Both the position numbers and the translations under genes were made by a program. A stretch of 64,000 nucleotides of DNA from Methylobacterium sp. Leaf118. GTDB lineage: Bacteria > Pseudomonadota > Alphaproteobacteria > Rhizobiales > Beijerinckiaceae. Below, piece after piece: positions 42,582 to 50,738 of the stretch (its first letter is position 1; each line of letters opens with the position of its first letter). The notes beneath the pieces were generated by a model that searched no databases, was not told the origin of the DNA, and worked only from the letters and a program-made list of their open reading frames with translations. The DNA is taken from positions 124,001-188,000 of the forward strand of contig NZ_CAKLBV010000001.1 of the NCBI RefSeq assembly GCF_920984675.1, written 5' to 3'.

Positions 42582-44363
42582 TCACGCCACCTCCATCTCG
42601 GAGGCCGGACACGTCGACGCCCGCCGGGCCGTGGGGCGCGCAGCGGGCGTCTGTCCTAGAAGAGTGCTGCCCTTCGTCGTGACCCGAGGAACATACTGCG
42701 TACGGCGGCCTGCGACAACAGCCTCGCGCGCGGTCTCTCTGATATCCCGTAACACTTCGTGCGCGATCACGGCGGGGGTGCCGACGGGCAGGTCGAGGGT
42801 GTCGCCGACGTCGTCGACGGTGACCACGGGAGCCACCACCGGCTCGGCCTTGGCGGTGGTGATGCCGGCGACGGCGCGGGCGTCCCGGAGGGCGTTGTCC
42901 AGCCACCGCGGCGAGACACCGTAGAGCTCGGCCACCGCCTTCACGGTCAGGCCCTCGGCGAGGAACTCGACGGCCTGCTGCCCGACTTCGAGGCGGTGCT
43001 GCTGTTGGACCGAGCGGTCCCTGACGCCCGCGGCCCGGCGAGAGGCGACGACGCGCGAGACGGCGTTCTCGGACCGGCGCGCCTGGTCGATCAGGATGCG
43101 CAGGTCGGCCCGGCGCATCTCCCTCGGGGTGATGACCAGCAGGTCCCGGAGGTGGGCGGGGGACGGCTTGTAGCGGGGGTCGACCGTGAATCCGCGGTAC
43201 GCCCGGCGGACGCCCCGGGCGGATTCCTTCGCCCTGCCGACGATGGAGCAAGCCTTCGACTTGGCGGAGGCGTGGTCGAGCCCGAGGCGGTCGGCGGTCT
43301 CGATGACGTACGCGTCGAGGTCGGAGGCCGGGAGGCGCCACGAGGCCACGTAGACGAAGGCGACAAGCCAGGAGTTGCGGCCGGCTCCCGTGTCCTCGCG
43401 GGCCGCGGTGTCCTTGATGCCGGCCTTGCCGTGCCGGAGGGCATACAGCCGGTCGAGGTCCGCGGCGATGGTGTCCCAGTACGACGAGCCGGTCAGCTTG
43501 GCGCCGTGGTGGCCTTCCCGCGGGGTCCGGTTGGCGAGTTGGGCGGCGGTCCGCTTGGCCTTCGCCTCGGCCTTGGCGGCCTCCCGCTGGGCCTTGGTCT
43601 GGCGCTGGAACGGCAGGACCACGCGGCAGAGCTCGTCGAAGTCGATCCGGGCGATCTCGGCGGTCAGGTCGGGAAAGATCACCACCACCGGGAGGCCGCT
43701 CTTTTCGTTGTAGGTGCCCGGCATCCGAAACTGCTTCGTCGCAGCCTTGGCCGTGTAGTCGGACCCGAACGGCAGGAACTCCTCGTGGAGGATCTGCTGC
43801 AAGGCACGGTGGCGGGCCATGACACGCTGGGCCGGCTGGGAGGCGGTGTAGAGCCAGACCACCAAAATCCCGCGCCCCGAGAACGTGGCGTAGGACGGCG
43901 ACGGCCAGCCGCGGTCCTCGCAGATGTTGCGGACGGCTTCCAGGACCTTGCGCGGGGGGACGTCCTTCCAGTCCGGCTTGTTGTAGTAGTCGAGGTCGAG
44001 CCACGAGGCGCCGAGGGACACGATGTTGATCGCGTCCTTGGCGACGCGGGGCTCGCCCGGCTTGGAGTACGGGTACGATGCGAACGACATGAAGCGCCGG
44101 CCCTGCAGATCGACGTCGCGGCTCGCGAGGGCGTGGGAGGAGTACCGCAGGTCGGACCATCGCGGCTCGGTGCTGCCGTCCTTCCTGGGCTTCCTGGGAG
44201 GGACGCGGTCGCCGAACATCGCGGACCCGACACCGCCTTTGGGGTGGACGAGACGGGCGTAGTCGAGGGGGCGGAGCTCGGAGCAGTAGGCGGGGGCTGG
44301 ACGGACCAGGGAAGCAGCCTGGGGCCAACGCGTGGCGGTCGGGGAGATGAGGGAGGTTGTCAC
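42582..44363 (-). CDS. replication protein with AEP-like primase domain
   Basis: A 593-residue protein. The N-terminal half has SLGASWLDLDYYNKPDWK (DxD-type metal site), SGRGILVVWLYTASQPAQR and TKQFRMPGTYNEKSGLPVVV, the order of motifs in archaeo-eukaryotic-type primases of plasmids and phage satellites. The C-terminal half is basic and carries a helix-turn-helix-like segment (AEGLTVKAVAELYGVSPRWL). No helicase domain is fused. It would initiate replication of the element. Confidence 0.6.
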   Translation of the reverse strand: MTTSLISPTATRWPQAASLVRPAPAYCSELRPLDYARLVHPKGGVGSAMFGDRVPPRKPRKDGSTEPRWSDLRYSSHALASRDVDLQGRRFMSFASYPYSKPGEPRVAKDAINIVSLGASWLDLDYYNKPDWKDVPPRKVLEAVRNICEDRGWPSPSYATFSGRGILVVWLYTASQPAQRVMARHRALQQILHEEFLPFGSDYTAKAATKQFRMPGTYNEKSGLPVVVIFPDLTAEIARIDFDELCRVVLPFQRQTKAQREAAKAEAKAKRTAAQLANRTPREGHHGAKLTGSSYWDTIAADLDRLYALRHGKAGIKDTAAREDTGAGRNSWLVAFVYVASWRLPASDLDAYVIETADRLGLDHASAKSKACSIVGRAKESARGVRRAYRGFTVDPRYKPSPAHLRDLLVITPREMRRADLRILIDQARRSENAVSRVVASRRAAGVRDRSVQQQHRLEVGQQAVEFLAEGLTVKAVAELYGVSPRWLDNALRDARAVAGITTAKAEPVVAPVVTVDDVGDTLDLPVGTPAVIAHEVLRDIRETAREAVVAGRRTQYVPRVTTKGSTLLGQTPAARPTARRASTCPASEMEVA

Positions 44364-44843
44364 GACGGTCCTCTACTGGGGCCTGTCGCGGGGCAGCACG
44401 TCCGCAACTCAGGCCGGGATCAACATGACGAGGATACGTACGCCGAGGATAAGGTCAATCGGGGGCCTGACCTTCCGTTACGCGGGGCAATACTTGCGGA
44501 AGGGGATCGGAAAATCGCGGGGACGAGGGGGTATCGGCCGCCGGTGAGGCACAGGGAGGTAGGCTGTGGCGGTCAGTCGGGGGTGGCGTGGGTAAGGACA
44601 CATCCTGCCAGGCACGATGCCCTGGTGGCCTTCCCTGGCGGTGGTGGCCGTCCGACGAGGAGAACTGACGCGGGAACGGTCCAGATCTTTTTTCCGCTTC
44701 CCGACATTGGCGTAGCCAAGGCCCCATACCCCGTAACGGAACGTGCGTGATCGGAACGCCACCGGAAGGACCGGATCGACCGTCCTTCACACCGTGCGCG
44801 ATCCCCCATGGTGGCTTTCTGGACGGCCTGGCACTCTACCGTC
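44364..44843. other. intergenic region beside the primase gene, possible replication origin
   Basis: No credible gene. A distant inverted repeat, TTCCGTTACGCGGGG (44473-44487) and CCCCGTAACGGAA (44729-44741), brackets 240 bases directly upstream of the primase-like gene. Origins of satellite elements often lie next to the primase, so this is a candidate origin; no iterons are seen. Confidence 0.35.
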
Positions 44844-45182
44844 ATGAGCACCGCAACCGCCTCCGCGCTCCCCGAGGAGCACCCCGCCGCCCGGTCCGCC
44901 CGCGTCCGTCGCGATGCCGCCGACCGCGCCCGACGCTGGCGCGAGACCCAGCGCGAGACCGCCGAGACCGATGCGGCAATCGTGAAGGCCATGCTCGCGG
45001 ACGTCGACGCCTACATCACCCCCGAGCACCGTCTCATGGCCAGGAACGAGCGGGTGGACATCGCCTTCGTCGTAGGCCGGGCCGCCTACGAGCTCGGTGG
45101 CAGGGAGCGCTTCAAGGAGGCCAAGAAGAGGGTCTTCGACAGGCTGCAGGAGCTCTCACCTGCCCCCAAGCACCACGCCTGA
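44844..45182 (+). CDS. hypothetical protein, 112 aa
   Basis: Start ATG 44844 (MSTATASALPEEHPAA). Helical, Arg/Glu-rich N-terminal part and VDIAFVVGRAAYELGGRERF in the middle. No family recognised. Last gene before the metal-resistance island. Confidence 0.5.
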   Translation: MSTATASALPEEHPAARSARVRRDAADRARRWRETQRETAETDAAIVKAMLADVDAYITPEHRLMARNERVDIAFVVGRAAYELGGRERFKEAKKRVFDRLQELSPAPKHHA

Positions 45183-45599
45183 CTGAACGAATCGACGGCG
45201 TCTGTTAGGCTGGTGTGATCGGGCGCCACCACAAACGGCGAAGGGCCCGACCACCCAGGAGCGCCCCCGTGTCCGGACTGAGCTTCGACTTTAACGTCCG
45301 GGATGTGGATCCTAGGTGGATGCCCCGGGGACTCCTCCCGCACTTGGGAGGGCACCCCCGACGGGTCCCTCGCATCATGGTCGAACGGCGGGTCGCGTCC
45401 CGGCACCAAGTCGGACCTGCATCACGACGCGGGAGTCATCCGCCACCCGTAACATCGCCCCGGCACGATCCAGGAACCAGGGACGCGTCAAGAACGGACG
45501 GGCTCCGGGTGGCGCGTACGTTCGGAATGGGCCGCATCGCCGCGCCATCCCCATCCAAGTGGCCGATCAGCCACCCGGCAAGGTCAGGGACAACCGGTC
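45183..45599. other. gap between the phage-like part and the metal island
   Basis: An open frame from GTG 45269 (VSGLSFDFNVRDVDPRWMP) has AGGAG before it but soon becomes low-complexity Arg/Pro/Ser-rich and runs into the end of the P-type ATPase gene. It may be the start of a gene whose remainder was lost. Nothing else is seen. Confidence 0.3.
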
Positions 45600-47738
45600 C
45601 TAGCGCAGCCTGACCCCCAGCAGCCTCAGGGCGTTGGCCGTTACCAGGACCGTCGCCCCCGTATCGGCGAGGATGGCCGGCCATAGGCCGGTGATGCCGG
45701 CGATGGTCGTGACAAGGAACACCGCCTTCAGGCCGAGTGCCACACCGATGTTCGTGCGGATGTTCGCCAGCGTCCTGCGGGACAGTTCCACCATCCGCGC
45801 CACGTCGGCGACGCGCCCGTGTAGCACCGCTGCATCGGCTGTCTCCAGCGCGACGTCGGTGCCGCCACCCATCGCGATGCCGACGTCTGCGGCCGCGAGC
45901 GCCGGGGCGTCGTTGATGCCGTCCCCGACCTTCGCCACGACGGCCCCGGCGGCCTGGAGCTCAAGTACGATCCGCTGCTTGTCCTCGGGCAGCAGTCCCG
46001 CCCGTGCCTCGATGCCGAGCATCCCCGCCACCGCCTGGGCCGTGCGGGCGTTGTCCCCGGTCAGCATGAGCGACCCGATGCCCTCCGCCGCGAGGCGGTC
46101 GATCCCGGCCTTGGCGTCGGACCGGGGCTCGTCGCGCATGCCCAACAGCCCGGCCAACGCCCCGTTCGCCAGCAGGGCGGCGACCGTTTTACCCTCGCCC
46201 TGCAGGGTGGAGATCCGCGCCTCCTGCTCCGCCTCGAGGGTCACGCGCGCTGCCGCCTCCCGCGGCGATCCGAGGAACAGGTCGAGGCCGCCGACATTGC
46301 CGGTGATCCCCTTGCCGCCGAGCGCCTTCGACCCGAATGCCGGAGGCATCGGTGCGCCGGCTTCCGCGGCCTTGGCAAGCACCGCCTTGGCGAGCGGATG
46401 CGAGGAGCCTGCCTCAAGCGCGGCAGCCAAGGAGAGGACCTCCCGTTCGGACCGGCCGAACGCTAGGACGTCGGTGACCACGGGCTTGCCCTCGGTCAGG
46501 GTGCCGGTCTTGTCGAAGGCCACCATGGTAACGGCGGCCAGCCGCTCCAGGACGGCGCCGCCCTTGATGAGCAGGCCCCGGCGGGCGCCGGCCGAGAGCC
46601 CGGCCGCGATGGCGGCGGGCGTCGAGATGACCAGGGCGCAGGGGCAGCCGATCAGCAGGATGGCGAGCCCCTTGTAGACCCACTCGTTCCACGAGCACCC
46701 GAACAGCAGCGGCGGCAGGATCGCGACGAGCGTGGCCACCGCGACCACGGCCGGTGTGTAGACCCGTGAGAATCGGTCGATCAGGCGCTCGGTCGGGGCC
46801 TTCGCCTCCTGGGCATCCTCCACCAGCCGCACGACCCGGGCGATGGTGTTGTCCCGCGCCGCCGCGGTCACCCGCACCCGAAGCGCGCCGTCCCCGTTCA
46901 CGGTCCCGGCGAACACCGCATCGCCCGGTGCCTTGCGCCGCGGCACGCTCTCGCCGGTGACCGGCGCCTCGTCCACCGCGCTCTCCCCGTCGAGGACGGT
47001 CCCGTCCGCCGGGACCCGGTCACCCGGCCTCACCAGGACGGTCGCCCCGACCCGCAGGCTCGCCGCGGGCACCCGCTCCGTCGATCCGTCGCCCTCCAGC
47101 AGGGCCGTGTCCGGCACCAGGCCGGTGAGGCCGCGGATGCTCGCCCTGGCCCGGCCTGCGGCCACCCCTTCCAGCACCTCGCCAACCAGGAACAGGAAGA
47201 CGACCGTGGCCGCTTCCTCGGTCGCCCCGATGGCGGTCGCGCCGATGGCGGCCACGGACATCAGTGTCTCGATGGAGAACGGCGTCCCGTGCCGGGCGGC
47301 TGCGACGGCACGTCGTGCAATCGGCACCAGGCCGACCGCCATGGCCGCCAGGAAGGCCCAGCGCTCCGTCGCCGGCGCGGCATGGCCGACGGCGAAAGCC
47401 AGCACCAGGGCCGCCCCGCAGGCGAACGCCAGCAGCGCCTTCGGGGCACGCCACCAGACCGGCTCCGGCCGTTCGGCATCCGACACCGCGTCGTCGGCAG
47501 GGTCCTCCGCGCCGTAGCCCAGGCTTCGGACCGTTTCGGCTATGGCCCGGGCGTCGGTGGCGGGTCCATGCCGCACCGTCAGCGTCTCGGTCGCCACCGA
47601 GACCGAGATGTCCTCGATGCCGGGTAGGCGCCGAACGGCGTTCTCGACCTTGGCGGCGCACGAGGCGCAATCCATCCCCGACACGCGCAGGCGCGTCGGG
47701 GGGCTATCGGTTCGGTCCAAGGTCGTCGCGTCTTTCAT
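45600..47738 (-). CDS. P1B-type heavy-metal ATPase (Zn/Cd/Pb type)
   Basis: A 712-residue efflux ATPase. One N-terminal HMA domain with GMDCASCAAKVE (about 21-32), eight membrane helices, the CPC metal site at Cys365-Pro366-Cys367 (LLIGCPCALVIS), phosphorylation site DKTGTLTEGKP and GDGINDAPALAAADVGIAMG. The CPC motif and companion MerR/CDF genes point to Zn2+, Cd2+ or Pb2+ export (ZntA/CadA). It is divergent from the MerR gene and preceded by a MerR-type promoter with a 19-base spacer. Confidence 0.9.
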   Translation of the reverse strand: MKDATTLDRTDSPPTRLRVSGMDCASCAAKVENAVRRLPGIEDISVSVATETLTVRHGPATDARAIAETVRSLGYGAEDPADDAVSDAERPEPVWWRAPKALLAFACGAALVLAFAVGHAAPATERWAFLAAMAVGLVPIARRAVAAARHGTPFSIETLMSVAAIGATAIGATEEAATVVFLFLVGEVLEGVAAGRARASIRGLTGLVPDTALLEGDGSTERVPAASLRVGATVLVRPGDRVPADGTVLDGESAVDEAPVTGESVPRRKAPGDAVFAGTVNGDGALRVRVTAAARDNTIARVVRLVEDAQEAKAPTERLIDRFSRVYTPAVVAVATLVAILPPLLFGCSWNEWVYKGLAILLIGCPCALVISTPAAIAAGLSAGARRGLLIKGGAVLERLAAVTMVAFDKTGTLTEGKPVVTDVLAFGRSEREVLSLAAALEAGSSHPLAKAVLAKAAEAGAPMPPAFGSKALGGKGITGNVGGLDLFLGSPREAAARVTLEAEQEARISTLQGEGKTVAALLANGALAGLLGMRDEPRSDAKAGIDRLAAEGIGSLMLTGDNARTAQAVAGMLGIEARAGLLPEDKQRIVLELQAAGAVVAKVGDGINDAPALAAADVGIAMGGGTDVALETADAAVLHGRVADVARMVELSRRTLANIRTNIGVALGLKAVFLVTTIAGITGLWPAILADTGATVLVTANALRLLGVRLR

Positions 47739-47764
47739 GAGGTGCCTTCCGCAATTCCCCAGGC

Positions 47765-47795
47765 ACCCTACTTCCTCCAGCGACTAGAGGAGCAA
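47765..47795 (-). promoter_or_regulatory. MerR-type promoter of the P1B ATPase gene
   Basis: On the minus strand TTGCTC, 19 bases, TAGGGT. The over-long spacer contains the dyad CCTCTAG-TCG-CTGGAGG (47774-47790), the hallmark of promoters activated by DNA distortion by MerR-family regulators. The promoter at 48243 has the same layout. Confidence 0.75.
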
Positions 47796-47800
47796 GCGGC

Positions 47801-48223
47801 ATGAAGTCCATCGCCATCGGGGAGTTGTCGCGCCGCGCCGCGGTGAAGGTCCCCACCATTCGGTTCTACGAGGAACGCGGATTGCTGCCGACGCCGGTGC
47901 GTACGGAGGGCAATCGCCGCACCTACGGAGAGGGCGACGTCCGGACGCTGCGGTTCATCCGGCACGCCCGCGAGCTCGGCTTCGAGATCGAGGATATCCG
48001 AACCCTTCTCGACCTGGCCGGACATCCGGACCGGCCTTGTGGGGAGGCCGACGCCATCGCCCGGAAACATCTCGCCGACATCGACGACCGGATCGCCCGG
48101 CTGACCGGCCTCCGGCGGGAGATGCAGGCCATGGTCGAGCAGTGCTCGGGCGGCGACGTCGGGGAATGCCGGATCATCGAGGTGCTGGCCGACCACGGCG
48201 AGTGTCTCAGCGACCGGCACTGA
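47801..48223 (+). CDS. MerR-family heavy-metal regulator (ZntR/CadR/PbrR type)
   Basis: A 140-residue regulator. The winged helix is IGELSRRAAVKVPTIRFYEE followed by RGLLPTPVRTEGNRRTY. The metal-binding C-terminus has a Cys near 90 (DRPCGEAD) and CSGGDVGECRII at about 126-137, then a terminal HGEC, the Cys pattern of ZntR/CadR-type sensors. It faces the P1B ATPase and precedes the CDF gene; both have matching promoters. Confidence 0.87.
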   Translation: MKSIAIGELSRRAAVKVPTIRFYEERGLLPTPVRTEGNRRTYGEGDVRTLRFIRHARELGFEIEDIRTLLDLAGHPDRPCGEADAIARKHLADIDDRIARLTGLRREMQAMVEQCSGGDVGECRIIEVLADHGECLSDRH

Positions 48224-48242
48224 CCGAGGCCGAAACGGGCGC

Positions 48243-48273
48243 TTGCTCCTCTAGTGGGTAGAGGAGTTAGGCA
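48243..48273 (+). promoter_or_regulatory. MerR-type promoter of the CDF exporter gene
   Basis: TTGCTC, 19 bases, TAGGCA. The spacer region carries a perfect dyad CTCCTCTA-N5-TAGAGGAG (48246-48266). It shares -35, spacing and half-site with the ATPase promoter, so one MerR protein very probably controls both. Confidence 0.75.
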
Positions 48274-48305
48274 TCAATGCTTGCATCCTCAGACCGGAAG
48301 CCGAG

Positions 48306-49280
48306 ATGACGGAACACCACGACCACGCCGGACACGACCACGCCGGACACGACCATTCCCAAGCCCACGCCGGGCACGCCCACGGCCCCGGGCACAGCCA
48401 CGCACCGGCGAGCTTCGGGAAGGCGTTCGCCATCGGCATCGCCCTCAACGTCGGCTTCGTCGTCGTGGAAGCCACCTACGGGGTGCTGGCGAACTCGATG
48501 GCCCTGCTGGCCGATGCCGGGCACAACCTCTCGGACGTCCTCGGACTGGTGGTGGCCTGGGTCGCCATGGTGCTGGCGAAGCGCGCCCCGAGCGCGCGCT
48601 ACACCTACGGGATGAAGGGCTCGTCGATCCTGGCGGCCCTGTTCAACGCGGTGTTCCTGCTGGTCGCCGTCGGCGCCATCGCCTGGGAGGCGATCCAGCG
48701 CTTCGGCGAGCCAGCCCCGGTCGCCGGCAAGACCGTGATGGTCGTGGCCGCGGTCGGCATCCTGGTGAACGGCATCACCGCCTGGCTGTTCGCCTCGGGC
48801 GCCAAGGGCGACATCAACATCAAGGGCGCCTTCCTGCACATGGCCGCCGACGCCGCCGTCTCGGCGGGCGTGGTCATCGCCGGCCTCGTCATCCTCTACA
48901 CCGGGTGGACCTGGCTCGATCCCGTCGTCAGCCTCGCCATCGTGGCGGTCATCGTCTGGAGCACCTGGGGCCTCCTGCGCGACAGCCTCACGCTGTCCCT
49001 CGCCGCCGTCCCGCCGGGCATCGACCCGGCCGCCGTCCGAAGCCACCTCGAAGGACTGCCGGGCGTCACCGCCCTCCACGACCTGCACATCTGGGCGATG
49101 AGCACCACGGAGACATGCCTGACCGCCCACCTCATCATGCCGGGCGGCCGTCCCGACGACGCCTTCCTGATGGACGCGGCAGGCGGCATCAAGAAACGGT
49201 TCGGCATCGGCCACACCACCCTGCAGGTGGAGCTGAGCGCGGACAACGCCTGCGCCCTCGCGCCCGACCACGTCGTCTGA
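48306..49280 (+). CDS. cation diffusion facilitator (CzcD/ZitB-like)
   Basis: A 324-residue CDF exporter. A His-rich cytoplasmic N-terminus (HDHAGHDHAGHDHSQAHAGH) precedes six helices. The zinc site in helix 2 is LLADAGHNLSDVLGL and in helix 5 HMAADAAVSAGVV. The C-terminal domain contains GVTALHDLHIWAMSTTETCL. It should export Zn2+, Cd2+ or Co2+ in exchange for protons. Controlled by the MerR-type promoter just upstream. Confidence 0.88.
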   Translation: MTEHHDHAGHDHAGHDHSQAHAGHAHGPGHSHAPASFGKAFAIGIALNVGFVVVEATYGVLANSMALLADAGHNLSDVLGLVVAWVAMVLAKRAPSARYTYGMKGSSILAALFNAVFLLVAVGAIAWEAIQRFGEPAPVAGKTVMVVAAVGILVNGITAWLFASGAKGDINIKGAFLHMAADAAVSAGVVIAGLVILYTGWTWLDPVVSLAIVAVIVWSTWGLLRDSLTLSLAAVPPGIDPAAVRSHLEGLPGVTALHDLHIWAMSTTETCLTAHLIMPGGRPDDAFLMDAAGGIKKRFGIGHTTLQVELSADNACALAPDHVV

Positions 49281-49287
49281 GAGCGTG

Positions 49288-49974
49288 ATGCAAGCCTGGG
49301 CCTACACACTGATCCCCGCGGCGGCGGCCGTCATCGGCGCCGCGGTCGCGGTCAACCTTCGACCCGGACCCATCCTGGTCAGCGCCATCCAGCACTTCGC
49401 GGCGGGCGTGGTCTTCGCCGCGGCGGCCGGCGAGATCCTGCCGGACCTCAAGCATGCCGGCTCGCCCTTGGCCATGCTGGCAGGCGGCGCGCTCGGCGTC
49501 GCGGCGATGCTGCTGGTGAAGACGCTGGGGAAGCGGGCGAGCGGCCCCGTCGGGCTGATGGCTGTCACGGGCATCGACATCCTCGTCGACGGGCTCGTGC
49601 TCGGCATCGCCTTCGCCGCCGGCGCCAAGGCCGGCATCCTGCTCACGGTCGCCCTCACCATCGAGGTGCTGTTCCTCGGCCTGACGGTCGCGAACGAGCT
49701 CGGCGCCGCGGGGACCTCGAAGCGCAAGGTCGTCGGCATGACCGCCGGCCTCGTCGTCCTGTTGCCGCTGGGGGCGTTGCTGGGAGGACCCGTCGCCACC
49801 CTGTCGTCGCCGATCCAGGCCGCCTTCCTCTCCTTCGGCCTGATCGCCCTGCTGTACCTCGTCACCGAGGAACTCCTGGTCGAGGCGCACGAGACCGAGG
49901 ACCGTCCCTGGGTGACGGCGATGTTCTTCGCCGGCTTCCTGCTGCTGCTCATGCTCGACCAGGCCATCGCCTGA
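49288..49974 (+). CDS. ZIP-family-like metal transporter
   Basis: A 228-residue membrane protein with about 7-8 helices; ATG 49288 preferred over GTG 49285. IQHFAAGVVFAAAAGEILPD and ALTIEVLFLGLTVANELG correspond to the metal-binding helices of ZIP proteins (His and Glu in the first, Glu in the second). It starts seven bases behind the CDF gene, so the two are co-expressed. A ZIP protein in an efflux cluster is unusual since ZIPs normally import; it may work in the opposite direction or act as a sensor-linked uptake system. Confidence 0.68.
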   Translation: MQAWAYTLIPAAAAVIGAAVAVNLRPGPILVSAIQHFAAGVVFAAAAGEILPDLKHAGSPLAMLAGGALGVAAMLLVKTLGKRASGPVGLMAVTGIDILVDGLVLGIAFAAGAKAGILLTVALTIEVLFLGLTVANELGAAGTSKRKVVGMTAGLVVLLPLGALLGGPVATLSSPIQAAFLSFGLIALLYLVTEELLVEAHETEDRPWVTAMFFAGFLLLLMLDQAIA

Positions 49975-49988
49975 GCGGGGGGGAATCG

Positions 49989-50738
49989 ATGGCTTCGCAA
50001 GACCCTCAGATCCCACCGGCCGTCGACGGGGGCCACATCGTGCTCGTCGAGGACGACGACGGCCTGCGCATGCTCGTCACGCGTCTCCTCGGGGAAAGCG
50101 GCTACCGCGTCACCGGCTGCAGGAACGCCATCGATTTCTGGCGGCACCTGCCTGCCGGTGGCATCGACCTCGTCCTGCTCGACGTGATGCTGCCCGGAAC
50201 CTCGGGCCTCGACCTGCTCCGGGCGTTGCGGGCCAGGAGCACGGTACCGGTGATCATGGTCAGCGCCAGAAACGAGGAGGCAGACCGGGTGCTCGGGCTC
50301 GAACTCGGCGCCGACGACTACGTCGCCAAGCCGTTCGGCCGTCCCGAACTCCTGGCCCGGGTCCGTGCCGTGCTCCGCCGCGCCTCCATGGCAGCGTCGT
50401 CGCCCTCGACCCCGACATCGGAGGTCCTCACGTTCTCGGGGTGGAGGCTCGACATGCGCAGCCGGTCGCTCGTCGATCCCGAGGAGGCGGCCGTCGACCT
50501 GTCCGGCGCCGAGTACGACCTCCTTCTCGTCTTCCTCGAACACCCGGGGCGCGTGCTCGGCCGGGAGACGATCCTCGAACTGTCCCGTGCCAGGCTCGGG
50601 TCGCCCACGGACCGAAGCGTCGATACCCTGGTGAGCCGCCTTAGACGTAAGCTCGAACCGCCCGAGGGCATGCCCCCGGTCATCAAGACCGTGCGCGGGG
50701 CCGGCTACATGCTCGCCGCGAAGGTCGAGCGCGCGTGA
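49989..50738 (+). CDS. OmpR-family response regulator
   Basis: A 249-residue two-component regulator. Receiver domain with HIVLVEDDDGLRMLV, phospho-accepting Asp65 in LVLLDVMLPG and KPF switch lysine (DDYVAKPFGRPE). C-terminal winged helix with LSGAEYDLLLVFLEHPGRVL and DTLVSRLRRKLEPP. It overlaps the kinase gene by four bases. Probably regulates the metal-efflux genes in response to periplasmic metal, as CzcR does. Confidence 0.88.
   Translation: MASQDPQIPPAVDGGHIVLVEDDDGLRMLVTRLLGESGYRVTGCRNAIDFWRHLPAGGIDLVLLDVMLPGTSGLDLLRALRARSTVPVIMVSARNEEADRVLGLELGADDYVAKPFGRPELLARVRAVLRRASMAASSPSTPTSEVLTFSGWRLDMRSRSLVDPEEAAVDLSGAEYDLLLVFLEHPGRVLGRETILELSRARLGSPTDRSVDTLVSRLRRKLEPPEGMPPVIKTVRGAGYMLAAKVERA

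Larger units (their letters stand above)
30937..45182. mobile_element. integrated phage-like element, left end defined, right end not found
   Basis: Bounded on the left by the tRNA-Met fragment and a tyrosine integrase. It carries many short, overlapping, unassigned genes, an RNA-ligase remnant, an AAA+ ATPase, a GH108 lysozyme with a small membrane gene, and an AEP-like primase, but no capsid, portal or tail genes. I end it at the last unassigned phage-like gene; the metal-resistance genes from 45.6 kb may belong to the same element, and the right border could lie beyond the window. Confidence 0.55.
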
